Source: Butyrivibrio sp. XPD2002
GTDB taxonomy: Bacteria > Bacillota > Clostridia > Lachnospirales > Lachnospiraceae
Length of the DNA stretch: 64,000 nucleotides
Assembly (NCBI RefSeq): GCF_000423945.1
Contig: NZ_AUIY01000016.1
Coordinates: 1 to 64,000, forward strand
Direction of reading: 5' to 3'
The notes beneath the pieces are model-generated. The model saw only the letters and a program-made list of their open reading frames with translations. It was not told the origin of the DNA and made no database searches. Shown piece after piece: positions 42,222 to 51,465 of this stretch. Numbering within the stretch: the first letter of the stretch is position 1; each line of letters begins with the position of its first letter. The position numbers and the translations under genes were made by a program.

Positions 42222-43379
42222 ATGAAAATAGCATGGTTTTGCATACCTGCATACGGTCACACCAATCCTACATTGGGCCTTGTCAAAGCGCTGACCGCAG
42301 CAGGACATACGATATATTATTTTTCCTTTGAGATGTTCAGGGAAAAGCTTGAAGATGCCGGAGCAATTTTCTTTCCATGTGATGGATATGATTTCAACAT
42401 GGAGGATAAGGAAAACGCAGACCGCGTCGGTAAGGATAAGGCCTTTGCGGTCGAGCTTCTCGTATCATCCACACTTGCTCTTGATGAGATGGTTACTGAG
42501 AAAATTGAGGAGCTTAAGCCTGACGTAATAGTTGCAGACTCTATCGCTTATTGGGGAAAGCTTGCTGCCATGAAGCACAGACTTCCTTTTATCTGCTCCA
42601 CAACCACATTCGCCTTCAACAGATACTCTGCAAAATATATGAAGCATGGTCTTGGAGAAACCTTGAAAATGATAGTTGAGATGCCTAAGGTAAATAAGCA
42701 GATTAAGCGCCTTCAGGATAAGGGCTATCCGGTAAAAGGACTTCTGGACATTGTTCAGAACGACAACGATACAAACACTATTGTTTATACGTCGAAGTAC
42801 TTCCAGCCCTGCTCGGAGACCTTCTCGGACAGATACCATTTTGTAGGCCCTTCCATCAGACCTATAACTTGCGAGTTCAAAAAGACCGCGGAGAAGACGG
42901 TTTATATTTCCATGGGCACCATTAATCAGAACCGCGATTTTTATAGGAACTGCATTGATGTGTTTGGAAAAACTGATTACCAGGTGATCTTCTCAATGGG
43001 AACAAATACGGATCACTTTGACAATCTCCCTGACAACATCGAGATTTATGAGAGTGTCGATCAGATGGCTGTTTTGTCTATTGCAGATGCCTTCATCACT
43101 CACTGCGGTATGAACTCTGCATCCGAGGGTTTGTATTTTGGCGTCCCGCTTATTCTTTTTCCGCAGACTCCTGAGCAGGATGCTGTGGCAAAAAGAGCAG
43201 AGGAGCTGGGTGCAGGCCTAAGGCTTCCTTCAATTGAAAAGGACGACATTTTCAAAAGTGTCACAAGAATTATAAAGGAAAAGAGTTTTAAAGAAGGAGC
43301 AGAAAAGGTTTCGGAAAGCTTTAAGCAATCCGGCGGAATCGCAGAAGCTGTCGCTTTTATCGAACAGATAGGCAGCTAA
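42222..43379 (+). CDS. MGT-type glycosyltransferase (GT1, macrolide-glycosyltransferase-like)
   Basis: 385 residues. The N-terminal Rossmann domain opens IAWFCIPAYGHTNPTLGLVKAL, the C-terminal domain carries the nucleotide-sugar motif ITHCGMNSASEGLYFGVPLILFPQTPEQ (about 292-319). This is the MGT-like branch of the GT1 family, which glucosylates macrolides, flavonoids and other lipophilic aglycones; the aglycone is not visible. It sits right after the acetyltransferase run. The stop codon abuts a GGGGACGGGGTT repeat. Confidence 0.88.
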   Translation: MKIAWFCIPAYGHTNPTLGLVKALTAAGHTIYYFSFEMFREKLEDAGAIFFPCDGYDFNMEDKENADRVGKDKAFAVELLVSSTLALDEMVTEKIEELKPDVIVADSIAYWGKLAAMKHRLPFICSTTTFAFNRYSAKYMKHGLGETLKMIVEMPKVNKQIKRLQDKGYPVKGLLDIVQNDNDTNTIVYTSKYFQPCSETFSDRYHFVGPSIRPITCEFKKTAEKTVYISMGTINQNRDFYRNCIDVFGKTDYQVIFSMGTNTDHFDNLPDNIEIYESVDQMAVLSIADAFITHCGMNSASEGLYFGVPLILFPQTPEQDAVAKRAEELGAGLRLPSIEKDDIFKSVTRIIKEKSFKEGAEKVSESFKQSGGIAEAVAFIEQIGS

Positions 43380-43380
43380 A

Positions 43381-43452
43381 TGGTCCCAGGGGACGGGGTT
43401 GGTGGTTCATCGAGCTTCGGAATGGCCCTAGGGGACGGGGTTGGTGGTTCAT
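43381..43452 (+). repeat. GGGGACGGGGTT family repeat, two direct units
   Basis: A 30-base unit at 43381-43410 is repeated at 43423-43452 with two differences. It shares GGGGACGGGGTT with the palindromic copies at 55841 and 59732, but here only one arm is present, duplicated. Translating it gives a Gly-Asp-Gly-Val tract that is not a real protein. Confidence 0.75.
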
Positions 43453-43548
43453 TTTTTAAAAATATTTTGTATCTTCATCAAATCTTTATTTTTTCCTCAT
43501 ATTCTATTTTCAGGATAAATCTTGGAAAAAGAAAGAAGGGGATTAAAA

Positions 43549-44259
43549 ATGGAAATGATGCTTCAGACTAATGAACTTACTAAGAAATTCAAAAAGCAGA
43601 TAGCTGTAAATAAAGTTTCACTTAACATACCAAAGGCCTGTGTGTACGGACTCCTGGGGCCAAACGGCGCCGGGAAGTCCACCACATTGAAAATGATCAC
43701 AGGCATCTTAAAGTCTACAAGCGGAGAAATCATCTATGACGGGAAGCCCTGGAACAGAGGCGTGCTTGATGAAATCGGCGCCCTGATAGAGAATCCGCCT
43801 ATCTATGAAAATCTCACAGCAAGAGAAAATCTTGAAGTCAGAGCAATTCTTCTTGGAGTTGATAAAAGCAGAATTGACGAAGCCCTGAAAACTGTCTCAC
43901 TTGAAAATACAGGAAAAAAGAGGGCAGGCCAGTTTTCACTCGGAATGAAACAAAGACTCGGAATTGCACTTGCACTTCTTGGAAATCCAAAGCTTCTGAT
44001 ATTGGACGAGCCCACAAACGGTCTTGATCCCATAGGAATCGAGGAACTGAGGGAGCTTATTCGTTCATTCCCGAAGAAGGGAATCACAGTAATTCTATCA
44101 AGCCACATTTTATCTGAGGTTCAGCTTACAGCAGATTATGTTGGAATAATCTCAGACGGAGTTTTGGGATACGAAGGAAAGTTGCAGCAGGGTGAGAATC
44201 TTGAGGAGCTTTTCATGGATGTTGTGAGGAAAAATCAGAAGCTTGCGCATACAGCGTAA
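43549..44259 (+). CDS. Lantibiotic-resistance-type ABC transporter ATP-binding protein (LanF/CprA-like)
   Basis: 236 residues from the ATG preceded by AAGGGG. ABC ATPase with Walker A GPNGAGKST, the Q-loop, signature FSLGMKQRLGIALALL, Walker B LLILDEPTNGLDP and the H-loop SSHILSE. The sequence is of the BcrA/MutF/SpaF class. Two permease genes and a two-component system follow, the order found in Cpr-type antimicrobial-peptide resistance operons. It powers removal of peptides from the membrane. The open frame begins at 43522, but the internal ATG has the SD. Confidence 0.88.
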   Translation: MEMMLQTNELTKKFKKQIAVNKVSLNIPKACVYGLLGPNGAGKSTTLKMITGILKSTSGEIIYDGKPWNRGVLDEIGALIENPPIYENLTARENLEVRAILLGVDKSRIDEALKTVSLENTGKKRAGQFSLGMKQRLGIALALLGNPKLLILDEPTNGLDPIGIEELRELIRSFPKKGITVILSSHILSEVQLTADYVGIISDGVLGYEGKLQQGENLEELFMDVVRKNQKLAHTA

Positions 44260-44316
44260 GCAGTAGCGGCTTAGTGGAAGCTACAGAAATTCTGGTGAAA
44301 CAAGACTATTGAGAAT

Positions 44317-45069
44317 TTGGAAAGGTTGGTGGAGAAGTTGTTTAAAATCGTAAAGGCAGAATTTTTAAAATCTAGAAGAACCATGGGCAGCAGGCTCATT
44401 TTTGCATTTCCTGTTATTGCTCTTGCTATGGCGTTTGTGCTGACAGTAGGGATGATAAATTCATATTCGGAGAGCGCCTGGAACTGGTGGTATACACTGC
44501 TTCTTCCGGGTATGCTGGCAATCGTAAGCTATCTCTCAGTTGTCAGGGAGAGGAAGACTGGATACTACAATCTCAAAACACTTTCTACAGATAAGAGAGT
44601 GCTGATGCTTGGAAAAATTGTTTACTTAGGATGCCTTATTTTTATTTCAAATATGCTTCTGTTCATCGGGGCACTCCTTGGAGGAAGGCTCTTAACAACA
44701 AGTGTTCCGGCTCTTAGGGCAGCGGCAGCAGTAGTCGTTCTTACAATCGTTGAGCTGTGGCAGATTCCGCTGTTTTTATTCTTAAGTGAAAAGTTCGGAA
44801 TGATAGCAGAGCTTGTAATCTGCCTTGGAATCACAGTTTTTGGAATTATAGCAGCGCCCTCAGGAAAATGGTTTTTCTTTGTATCTGCGATCCCGATGAG
44901 AGTTGTTACTCCTCTTTTACATGTGCTCCCCAATGGCTTAAGGGCAGAGGCAGGTAATCCTTTACTTGATGCAGGAGTGATCCTTCCGGGAATCATTATT
45001 TCAATATTCTGGTTTGTAGCTTTAAGCTTTCTGTATCTTAACTGGTTTGAAAAAAGAGAGGTGAAGTAA
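44317..45069 (+). CDS. Lantibiotic-resistance ABC transporter permease (LanE/CprB-like)
   Basis: About 250 residues and six membrane segments. The start KIVKAEFLKSRRTMGSRLIFAFPVIAL matches the MutE/EpiE family, where a short cytosolic KAEFLK segment precedes the first helix. No ATG precedes this segment; the start is one of several TTG or GTG codons (44317, 44329, 44338), of which the one at 44338 best matches family length. It lies 57 bases after the ATPase and 2 bases before the second permease. Confidence 0.82.
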   Translation: MERLVEKLFKIVKAEFLKSRRTMGSRLIFAFPVIALAMAFVLTVGMINSYSESAWNWWYTLLLPGMLAIVSYLSVVRERKTGYYNLKTLSTDKRVLMLGKIVYLGCLIFISNMLLFIGALLGGRLLTTSVPALRAAAAVVVLTIVELWQIPLFLFLSEKFGMIAELVICLGITVFGIIAAPSGKWFFFVSAIPMRVVTPLLHVLPNGLRAEAGNPLLDAGVILPGIIISIFWFVALSFLYLNWFEKREVK

Positions 45070-45071
45070 AG

Positions 45072-45869
45072 ATGTTTATGAGATGCCTTCATGCAGATTT
45101 TTATAAGATGAAAAGAAGCTCTGTGCTGGTAGCACATATAGTTATTCCGATAATCGTAAGCGTAATGTTTCTCTTATATTACGCCGTATCCGGAGGTGGC
45201 TTTGATGAGGCTGACAAGATAATGGCTTTTTATGAGACCCTCGGAGTTTCATTTCCCATATTGATTGGAATATTCACAGCAAGTACAATGGAACAGGAGC
45301 AAAATGCGGGAGCGTTTCAGAATCTTCTTACTTTGAAGAGCAAGACCGCAGCGCTCTTTTCCAAGGTAGTAGTACTGGTTTTGTTTAGCATCGTCGCCTT
45401 AATCTTATCAGCAGTTTTATTTGGATATGGATTTGAGAATGTCCTTGGGCAGGGCAGTGCCGGAATGGGAGTCTACATCGCGGCAGCACTTTTGATATGG
45501 CTTGCCGGGATTCCGCTTTACATCTGGCATACCATACTTGCCTATTTGTTTGGAAAAGGAGTAACCATCGGTGCAGGATTTTTCTCGGGACTTATCAGCG
45601 CTCTTTTACTGACTGATCTCGGAATGTACATCTGGAAAATCGTGCCGTTTTCATGGACAGCCAGAATGCCTGAGGCGTACCTTGGTATTGCGCTGGGGAA
45701 TTCTGTAGAGGGGACTGTGGCAGGCTCGAAGCTTCCTGCAAACTTTATTTTTGGTTTTGCTGGCTTGGGGCTGTCGATATGCATGATTTACCTGGTATTT
45801 TTGGCACTGAGCCTTGTATGCTATTTTGGTTTTGCCAGGAACTATGAGAGAAGCAGGATAGTGGAATAA
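45072..45869 (+). CDS. Lantibiotic-resistance ABC transporter permease (LanG/CprC-like)
   Basis: 265 residues with the same plan as the preceding permease (LHADFYKMKRSSVLVAHIVIPIIV, then TASTMEQEQNAGAFQNLLTLKSKT, a MutG-type motif). Six membrane segments. Permeases E and G are thought to form a heterodimer with two ATPase subunits. Starts two bases after its partner with AGAGG upstream. A 175-base gap separates it from the two-component genes. Confidence 0.85.
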   Translation: MFMRCLHADFYKMKRSSVLVAHIVIPIIVSVMFLLYYAVSGGGFDEADKIMAFYETLGVSFPILIGIFTASTMEQEQNAGAFQNLLTLKSKTAALFSKVVVLVLFSIVALILSAVLFGYGFENVLGQGSAGMGVYIAAALLIWLAGIPLYIWHTILAYLFGKGVTIGAGFFSGLISALLLTDLGMYIWKIVPFSWTARMPEAYLGIALGNSVEGTVAGSKLPANFIFGFAGLGLSICMIYLVFLALSLVCYFGFARNYERSRIVE

Positions 45870-46044
45870 ACCTGAGTAAGCGGCAGTTCATCTATATGGG
45901 ATGATCATGAGACAGGCTTTGCGGCTTAGTTACTTGTAGTAAGTCCGAAAAAGAAATTAAACACGTAGTGCCCTTCCGAAATACACAAAAATCGTAAGCA
46001 TATAGTTAAGTACAGAGTGAAATAAAAAAGGATGAAAAGAAAAT

Positions 46045-46707
46045 ATGGCAAACATACTTGCAGTTGACGACGATATCGCCATTTTAAACATGATAGGGAA
46101 TGTCCTTACAAAGGACGCACACACAGTTACAAAATTAGATGATCCGACAAAGATAGAAAATGACAAGCTGGGGAATTATGACCTGATCCTTCTTGACGTG
46201 ATGATGCCGGGAATAGATGGATTTGAGCTATGCACAAAAATCAGGAATCAGGTGGATTGTCCGATTTTATTTATCACAGCCAAGACGGATGAGACAAGTC
46301 TTGTGAACGGGCTGGCTCTCGGAGCAGACGATTATATCTGCAAGCCCTTTGGGGTTATGGAGCTTAGGGCCAGGATAGGAGCGCACCTTAGAAGGGAAAA
46401 GCGTGAGCATGTAGCAAGACTTTCCCTTGGAAGAATCTGCTTCATGCTTGAGGCCAGACAGATGATGCTTGATGAAAAGCAGATTACTCTTACAAAGGCT
46501 GAGTACGATATCTGCGAGTTTCTGGCAAAGAACCGTGGCCAGATTTTTTCAAAGGAGCAGATACTGGAAAAGGTGCTTGGATATGACAGCGACAGTAGCG
46601 ACAGCACGATAATCACACATGTAAAAAACATCAGAACAAAGCTGTCAGGCTACGATTACATGCCAATCAAAACAGTTTGGGGGATTGGATATAAATGGGA
46701 AGAGTAA
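46045..46707 (+). CDS. OmpR-family response regulator (CprR-like)
   Basis: 220 residues. Receiver domain with acidic pocket VDDD (7-10), phospho-acceptor Asp51 in LILLDVMMPG and Lys in AKTDE; the winged-helix output domain ends SDSTIITHVKNIRTKLSGYDYMPIKTVWGIGYKWEE. It should activate the transporter operon upon peptide stress sensed by the kinase, whose gene overlaps its end by 13 bases. SD AAAAGGAT. Confidence 0.92.
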   Translation: MANILAVDDDIAILNMIGNVLTKDAHTVTKLDDPTKIENDKLGNYDLILLDVMMPGIDGFELCTKIRNQVDCPILFITAKTDETSLVNGLALGADDYICKPFGVMELRARIGAHLRREKREHVARLSLGRICFMLEARQMMLDEKQITLTKAEYDICEFLAKNRGQIFSKEQILEKVLGYDSDSSDSTIITHVKNIRTKLSGYDYMPIKTVWGIGYKWEE

Positions 46708-48209
46708 GAAGTAAGGACAAAAAGAATAAGAGGGGAATCAGGAGCCTTGGGAGCATGTTTGAAACCTATACATTTTTGATGGGATTTGCATTGCTTCTCT
46801 GGGTGGCTTTTTCATGGTTTCTGTTTAATGTGCTGATAACCTACGGTGAGATTTATCCTGCAAACTACGCTGAAGAACAGATTGATGACATCTATATAAA
46901 CATAATAAATGCAGATGAGGTTACGGAGGATCTGATTCCGGATTTCTGCAGCTATGTGGTGTTTTCTAAGGATGGGGAAGTACTCTTGGGTAACCTGGCA
47001 GAAGATTCATTAAAATCAGCATGGAATGCGGCAAACAATCGAACCATAAATGATAAATATTTTTACAAGGTTATTTCTAGAACCGATGAGTATGTTGTTT
47101 TGCAATATAGTATAACACCGCAGTTTAAATCGAGATTTATTCGAAGATATCTGCCTGATCCTGAAAAATTCCTGACGATTTTTATTATAGTTGGGTGCCT
47201 TATAATCATGCAGATATTTGCGGTTGGCTTTGGAAAAAGAATCAGGTCCAAGCTGACAACCATGAGGGATGCGATAAAAGAGATCGGCGATCAGAACCTC
47301 GATTTTCAGGTTACATATTCAGGAGTAAGAGAGATTGACGAGTGTCTTGCCTCAATGGACGATATGCGATACGCGCTGAAGACCTCTCTTCAGAAGCAGT
47401 GGAAGACCGAGCAGGAAAAGAACAGGCAGATGTCAGCTCTCGCCCACGACATTAAGACTCCGCTTACAGTGGTTCGCGGTAACTCGGAGCTTCTTCTTGA
47501 GACTGAGCTTACAGATGAGCAGAAAAACTATGCCGACTATATTTCAGGAAGTGCAATTCAGATTCAGAACTATGTGCAGACACTGATAGAGGTAACAAAG
47601 TCCCAGGAGGGAGTTAAGCAGATGCCTGTTAAGGTTCAGGTTTCAGAACTCCTTAGCGACATTAAGAAGCAGACAATGGGGCTTTCAGAGGTTTATCATT
47701 TAAAGGTAAACTGGAAGGGAGAATCAGGAAGTGAGCTTAGCGGAGCGACAGACAACAATGGACAGCCTGTGACAAACTTAGAGGATGACAACGCTGTAAT
47801 AAATGTTGTCTATGATCAGGTTGTGAGAGCTGTTATGAACGTAATAAGAAATGCTGCAGAGCACACACCTGAGGGCGGAGCGATAAACATTACCATCGCC
47901 AATTCCATCCTTGAAGATAACTCCGGAAACAAATTTAAAAGTACCAACAACACATCAGAGGATCTTACTATTTCCAGACTTACCTTTTCAGTTGAGGACT
48001 CAGGAAGCGGCTTCACACCTGAAGCTCTTGCCCATGGCACCGAGCAGTTCTTCATGGATGATACCAGTAGAACCGGCGGCTCTCACTATGGTATCGGTCT
48101 CTTCTTTGCAAAGAGAGTGGCCAAGGAGCATGGTGGCAGCATAGAGCTTTCAAATTCCAAGGAGACAGGTGGAGCAAAGGTAGAGATTACATTTTGCCAG
48201 CCGGCTTAA
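46695..48209 (+). CDS. Sensor histidine kinase (CprK-like)
   Basis: 504 residues. Two membrane helices (about 26-50 and 159-180) frame an extracellular loop of some 110 residues. A HAMP-like segment follows, then the dimerisation helix with His251 (ALAHDIKTPLTVVRGNSELL), N-box NVIRNAAEHTPEG, G1 VEDSGSGF, and G2 SHYGIGLFFAKRVAKEHGG. In Cpr systems this kinase senses lantibiotics or cationic peptides. The larger loop distinguishes it from the loop-less BceS type. It overlaps the regulator gene, hence coupled translation. Confidence 0.92.
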   Translation: MGRVRSKDKKNKRGIRSLGSMFETYTFLMGFALLLWVAFSWFLFNVLITYGEIYPANYAEEQIDDIYINIINADEVTEDLIPDFCSYVVFSKDGEVLLGNLAEDSLKSAWNAANNRTINDKYFYKVISRTDEYVVLQYSITPQFKSRFIRRYLPDPEKFLTIFIIVGCLIIMQIFAVGFGKRIRSKLTTMRDAIKEIGDQNLDFQVTYSGVREIDECLASMDDMRYALKTSLQKQWKTEQEKNRQMSALAHDIKTPLTVVRGNSELLLETELTDEQKNYADYISGSAIQIQNYVQTLIEVTKSQEGVKQMPVKVQVSELLSDIKKQTMGLSEVYHLKVNWKGESGSELSGATDNNGQPVTNLEDDNAVINVVYDQVVRAVMNVIRNAAEHTPEGGAINITIANSILEDNSGNKFKSTNNTSEDLTISRLTFSVEDSGSGFTPEALAHGTEQFFMDDTSRTGGSHYGIGLFFAKRVAKEHGGSIELSNSKETGGAKVEITFCQPA

Positions 48210-48269
48210 GCGAGACACTAAAATCTTTGTTTAGACTATTTTGCAAATAAAACAGTAGATGGAGACAAA

Positions 48270-48824
48270 ATGAAAATAGAGGAACAAAAATTCACATTAC
48301 CGGACGGTCGAGAGCTCATCATTAAAAGTGCAGGCCCTGAGGATGCAACGAAGATAAAAGCACTAAGGGAGACAACCGCAGCGGAGACGCACTTTCTGGC
48401 AAGAGAGCCGGAAGATGGTCCCTTTAACGGAGAGCGGTTAAAAAGCGTTCTTGAAGATATAGAAAAAAGTGAAAGAGACTTCATGGTAACAGCCTTTTAT
48501 GGAGATGAGGTTGTTGGAGAGCTGGGAGTAATGCTGATAAAGCCCCACATAAAGTATCTTCACAGAGCATATCTTGGGATGTCTATACTTCAGGATTATA
48601 CCAGGATGGGGCTTGGCAGCTTCATGATGAAGCTTGCACTTGAGCAGGCAAAAAGAAACGGATTCGAGCAGGTGGAGCTTGGAGTATATAGTGATAACGA
48701 CATCGCCCGTCACGTGTATAAAAAGTGTGGCTTCAAGGAGTATGGCATGAATCCAAGAGCCTTCAAACTCAAGGATGGAACCTACTGCGATGAAATAATA
48801 ATGGTAAATATATTGGACAGCTGA
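48270..48824 (+). CDS. GNAT-family N-acetyltransferase
   Basis: 184 residues. The acetyl-CoA loop is QDYTRMGLGSFMMKLAL, followed by ELGVYSDNDIARHVYKKCGF. The N-terminus ends an extended strand (PEDATKIKALRETTAAE) and TETHFLAREPEDGP, a GNAT variant common in Firmicutes. Distinct from the three above. SD GGAG before ATG. The acceptor is unknown. Confidence 0.85.
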   Translation: MKIEEQKFTLPDGRELIIKSAGPEDATKIKALRETTAAETHFLAREPEDGPFNGERLKSVLEDIEKSERDFMVTAFYGDEVVGELGVMLIKPHIKYLHRAYLGMSILQDYTRMGLGSFMMKLALEQAKRNGFEQVELGVYSDNDIARHVYKKCGFKEYGMNPRAFKLKDGTYCDEIIMVNILDS

Positions 48825-48871
48825 TTTTTCTAAGGCTATAGATAATATTTAAAGGGGGCATAGCACTTAAT

Positions 48872-49555
48872 ATGGAATTAAAGAGACAGACCGAGCATAT
48901 ATGGTACATGCCATTTGAAACAGAAAGAGACAGACCGAATCTTGGCTATGTAAAGGGTGATAACTGGAGCCTTGCAATTGATGCGGGACATTCAGAGGAT
49001 CACACGAAGGAGTTTTATACCCTTTTACAAAAAGAAAATCTGCCATTGCCAAGCCTTACAGTTCTTACACACTGGCATTGGGATCACACCTTCGGCATGC
49101 ATGCAGTAAATGGACTATGTATTTCCAATGAAAAGACAAATGAATACCTTGCAGCATGGAAGGAAAAAATAGAGAAGAATGGTCCCGGGGAGTTCCTCTC
49201 ACTCCATGAAAGTATAAGACATGAATATGCAGGGAACACCCCTGTAGTAGTAACTTTATCTGACATGATATTTAAAGGCAGCATGGAGCTTGATCTTGGC
49301 GGCATCCATGTAAAGCTTATGGAAACACCGGCGCCCCACACAGATGATTCCACACTTATTTATGTATGCGAGGATAAGGTGCTTTTCATTGGAGACTGCG
49401 CAGGAGACGATTTCTTTACAGGAAATAAAAGTGAGGAGCTTTGCAGAAAGCTTGCTGATAACATAAAAGAGATTAGTCCGGAGATATGCGTTGAGGGTCA
49501 CTGGGTTCCTGTTGAAACGTCAGACACGCTGGCTGATCTGACAGCAGGAATTTAA
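48872..49555 (+). CDS. Metallo-beta-lactamase-fold hydrolase
   Basis: 227 residues. The metal-binding motif HWHWDH (within VLTHWHWDHTFGM) and the later TPAPHTDDS, IGDCAGDD and VEGHWV supply a full set of ligands. The class is broad (thioesterase, lactonase or nuclease-like); beta-lactamase activity is not implied. Length and plain N-terminus (no signal peptide) mean a cytosolic enzyme. A GGGGG site precedes the start at some distance. Confidence 0.85.
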   Translation: MELKRQTEHIWYMPFETERDRPNLGYVKGDNWSLAIDAGHSEDHTKEFYTLLQKENLPLPSLTVLTHWHWDHTFGMHAVNGLCISNEKTNEYLAAWKEKIEKNGPGEFLSLHESIRHEYAGNTPVVVTLSDMIFKGSMELDLGGIHVKLMETPAPHTDDSTLIYVCEDKVLFIGDCAGDDFFTGNKSEELCRKLADNIKEISPEICVEGHWVPVETSDTLADLTAGI

Positions 49556-49617
49556 TAGTTAGCACTTTGGAGCATGATGGTATTGTCCGACACGCATTAC
49601 CATAGTATATTGGGATT

Positions 49618-49887
49618 ATGAAAAGATACAGATTAAAATTCTACGGCAGAGTTCAGGGAGTTGGTTTTAGATACACGGCCCTGCATGCTGCTAATATGTA
49701 CAGACTGACCGGCTACGTCAGGAATGAATATGACGGCTCTGTTACCTGCGAGGTTCAGGGACGGGACGAGGATATTGATATGTTCATCCAGCAGATTGGC
49801 CGTGGAAGATTTATAGAAATAGACAGAATAGATAAGAATAAGCTCGAATTGGAGCCCGATGAGCGAAGCTTTAAGGTCGACTACTAA
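49618..49887 (+). CDS. acyP: Acylphosphatase
   Basis: 89 residues, the normal size. The catalytic loop GRVQGVGFR supplies Arg18, and GYVRN supplies Asn36. It hydrolyses carboxyl phosphates such as acetyl phosphate and 1,3-bisphosphoglycerate. All core positions are conserved. It stands alone. Confidence 0.94.
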   Translation: MKRYRLKFYGRVQGVGFRYTALHAANMYRLTGYVRNEYDGSVTCEVQGRDEDIDMFIQQIGRGRFIEIDRIDKNKLELEPDERSFKVDY

Positions 49888-50067
49888 ATTAAAATTAGAC
49901 AAACACAGATATATTTCTTGAGGGGGGATACAAAAGAATATGAAAGAGCTTAGCATTATTTGAAAAGACTACTTCCAAAAAAGTCAAAAGAATACAGACA
50001 GGAGAAAAGGGAGGACTTTTATAGCTGTAACATAAACAAACGATGACTCATGAGAGGGAGGCCGACA

Positions 50068-51348
50068 ATGAAATACAGCTTTGATACATATCCGTTATAC
50101 AAAGATGAGTCTAGATTTGCCTTTGTTGTAAGGGCAAAGCTAAGAATGAAGGAACCTGTTGATATTGATGTCATGAGAGTGGCTGCCAACAAAGCCATAA
50201 AAAGATATCCATATTTTGCCGTGAAGGTCGAAGTCGATGAAAGCGGCTCTTACGTGCGCGTACCAAATGATAAAGAGGTCGCCGTGCTTCCCATGGGAGA
50301 TAAAACTCCGCTACTTGGAAGCAAGGAGGCAAATGGTCATCTGTTGTTTCTGGAGTGCGATGGAAAGGATATCTATTTTAATATCTCACATACCATGTGC
50401 GGAGGCCGCGGATTACAGCCATGGATCATGACAACGCTCTGGCAGTATGTGGCAGATAAGTATGGAGTAGAGCCCAACGCTCCGTCCATCAGAAAACCCG
50501 GGGAACCGCTTCTTGATGGCGAGATGGATGAACCCACGCTGGATATGCTTCCAAAGGATGAGCCCATTTATGAGTATGCCAGCAAGAACCCTCATGTTTT
50601 GATTTTTGATTACCTGAATGCACTACTCAATCCCTTTGCAAGAAATGATAATTATCGTCTTCTCACCTTTAATCAAAAGGATATCATGACCTATGCCAAA
50701 GGAACCGATTCCAGCGTAGCAGCCTTTTTCCTGGTTGCTGTTGCAAAGGCGTTGGATGGACTGCTTCCTGCAAAGGTCGCTGCTATAGGCGGAGAAATGG
50801 CCCATAACCTGTCTGCCAATATCGGTATGGGGAATGCGCATTGCGATGTCTTAAGCCACATCCATATAGATTACACAAGAGAACAGCTCAAGATGGATAT
50901 GGAAAAGCTTGGAACAATGACAAGAGGGCAGATAATACTACAGACAGATCCTACCGTAAGTACCAGAGAGATACGGGGAAAGCTTGGGCTGTATGAAAAG
51001 CTTGATGGCATTAAGGGCATTAAAGCCAAGAAAAAATACATGAAGGAAAACGACCCGTCCACAGGAAAAGGAGCCAAGCACGGAACCTATTATGTGAACT
51101 ATACCGGTCAGCTTGACTGGGGTGAAGTGGCTGATTATATCGAATCCTTTGCCGCCATTGTGGAAGGACATGTGATGCTGGAAGTAACCTCTGTGGGCGA
51201 TAAGATATTTGTCTGCTTTATGCAGATGCTGTCTACAGATAAATATATAAATGCTTTCTGCGATGTACTTAAAGAACTGGGAATTCCTTTTACCATGGAA
51301 GGACCATTCCCCAAGAAACTTTCAAGACATCAGTTACCTGTGACATAA
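50068..51348 (+). CDS. Condensation-domain-like acyltransferase, atypical active site
   Basis: 426 residues from the ATG preceded by GGGAGG. The fold signature is of the CoA-dependent acyltransferase/NRPS-condensation superfamily: FVVRAKLRMKEPVDIDVMRVAANKAIKRYP, then FNISHTMCGGRGLQPWIMTTLW. The canonical HHxxxDG motif reads SHTMCGG: the catalytic histidine is kept (His108), the structural aspartate is glycine and the first histidine is serine. The C-terminal YYVNYTGQLDWG resembles the alcohol acyltransferase subgroup. Substrate unknown; the missing aspartate means activity must be shown. Confidence 0.72.
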   Translation: MKYSFDTYPLYKDESRFAFVVRAKLRMKEPVDIDVMRVAANKAIKRYPYFAVKVEVDESGSYVRVPNDKEVAVLPMGDKTPLLGSKEANGHLLFLECDGKDIYFNISHTMCGGRGLQPWIMTTLWQYVADKYGVEPNAPSIRKPGEPLLDGEMDEPTLDMLPKDEPIYEYASKNPHVLIFDYLNALLNPFARNDNYRLLTFNQKDIMTYAKGTDSSVAAFFLVAVAKALDGLLPAKVAAIGGEMAHNLSANIGMGNAHCDVLSHIHIDYTREQLKMDMEKLGTMTRGQIILQTDPTVSTREIRGKLGLYEKLDGIKGIKAKKKYMKENDPSTGKGAKHGTYYVNYTGQLDWGEVADYIESFAAIVEGHVMLEVTSVGDKIFVCFMQMLSTDKYINAFCDVLKELGIPFTMEGPFPKKLSRHQLPVT

Positions 51349-51403
51349 GTGCTTACATGGCAAACAAAAATATATATATTTCCTTTCAATACTCCTTATT
51401 TGC

Positions 51404-51452
51404 AAAAAAACGCTTCCTGCACTGCTTTGAGCATCTGCAGGAAGTGATTTTT
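51404..51452. terminator. Bidirectional terminator
   Basis: CGCTTCCTGCA pairs with TGCAGGAAGTG (11 bp) with a 14-base loop; T-runs flank it on both strands. It serves the acyltransferase and the convergent lipoprotein gene. Confidence 0.85.
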
Positions 51453-51465
51453 AATTTACAAATAT

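Noticed and set aside
43380..43571. Open frame of 63 codons starting at the glycosyltransferase stop
   Set aside because: Its first part is the translated GGGGACGGGGTT repeat and the rest overlaps the true ABC gene start.
48872..49555. Beta-lactamase
   Set aside because: Only the general MBL metal motif is present, and the protein has no signal peptide; the broad hydrolase call is safer.
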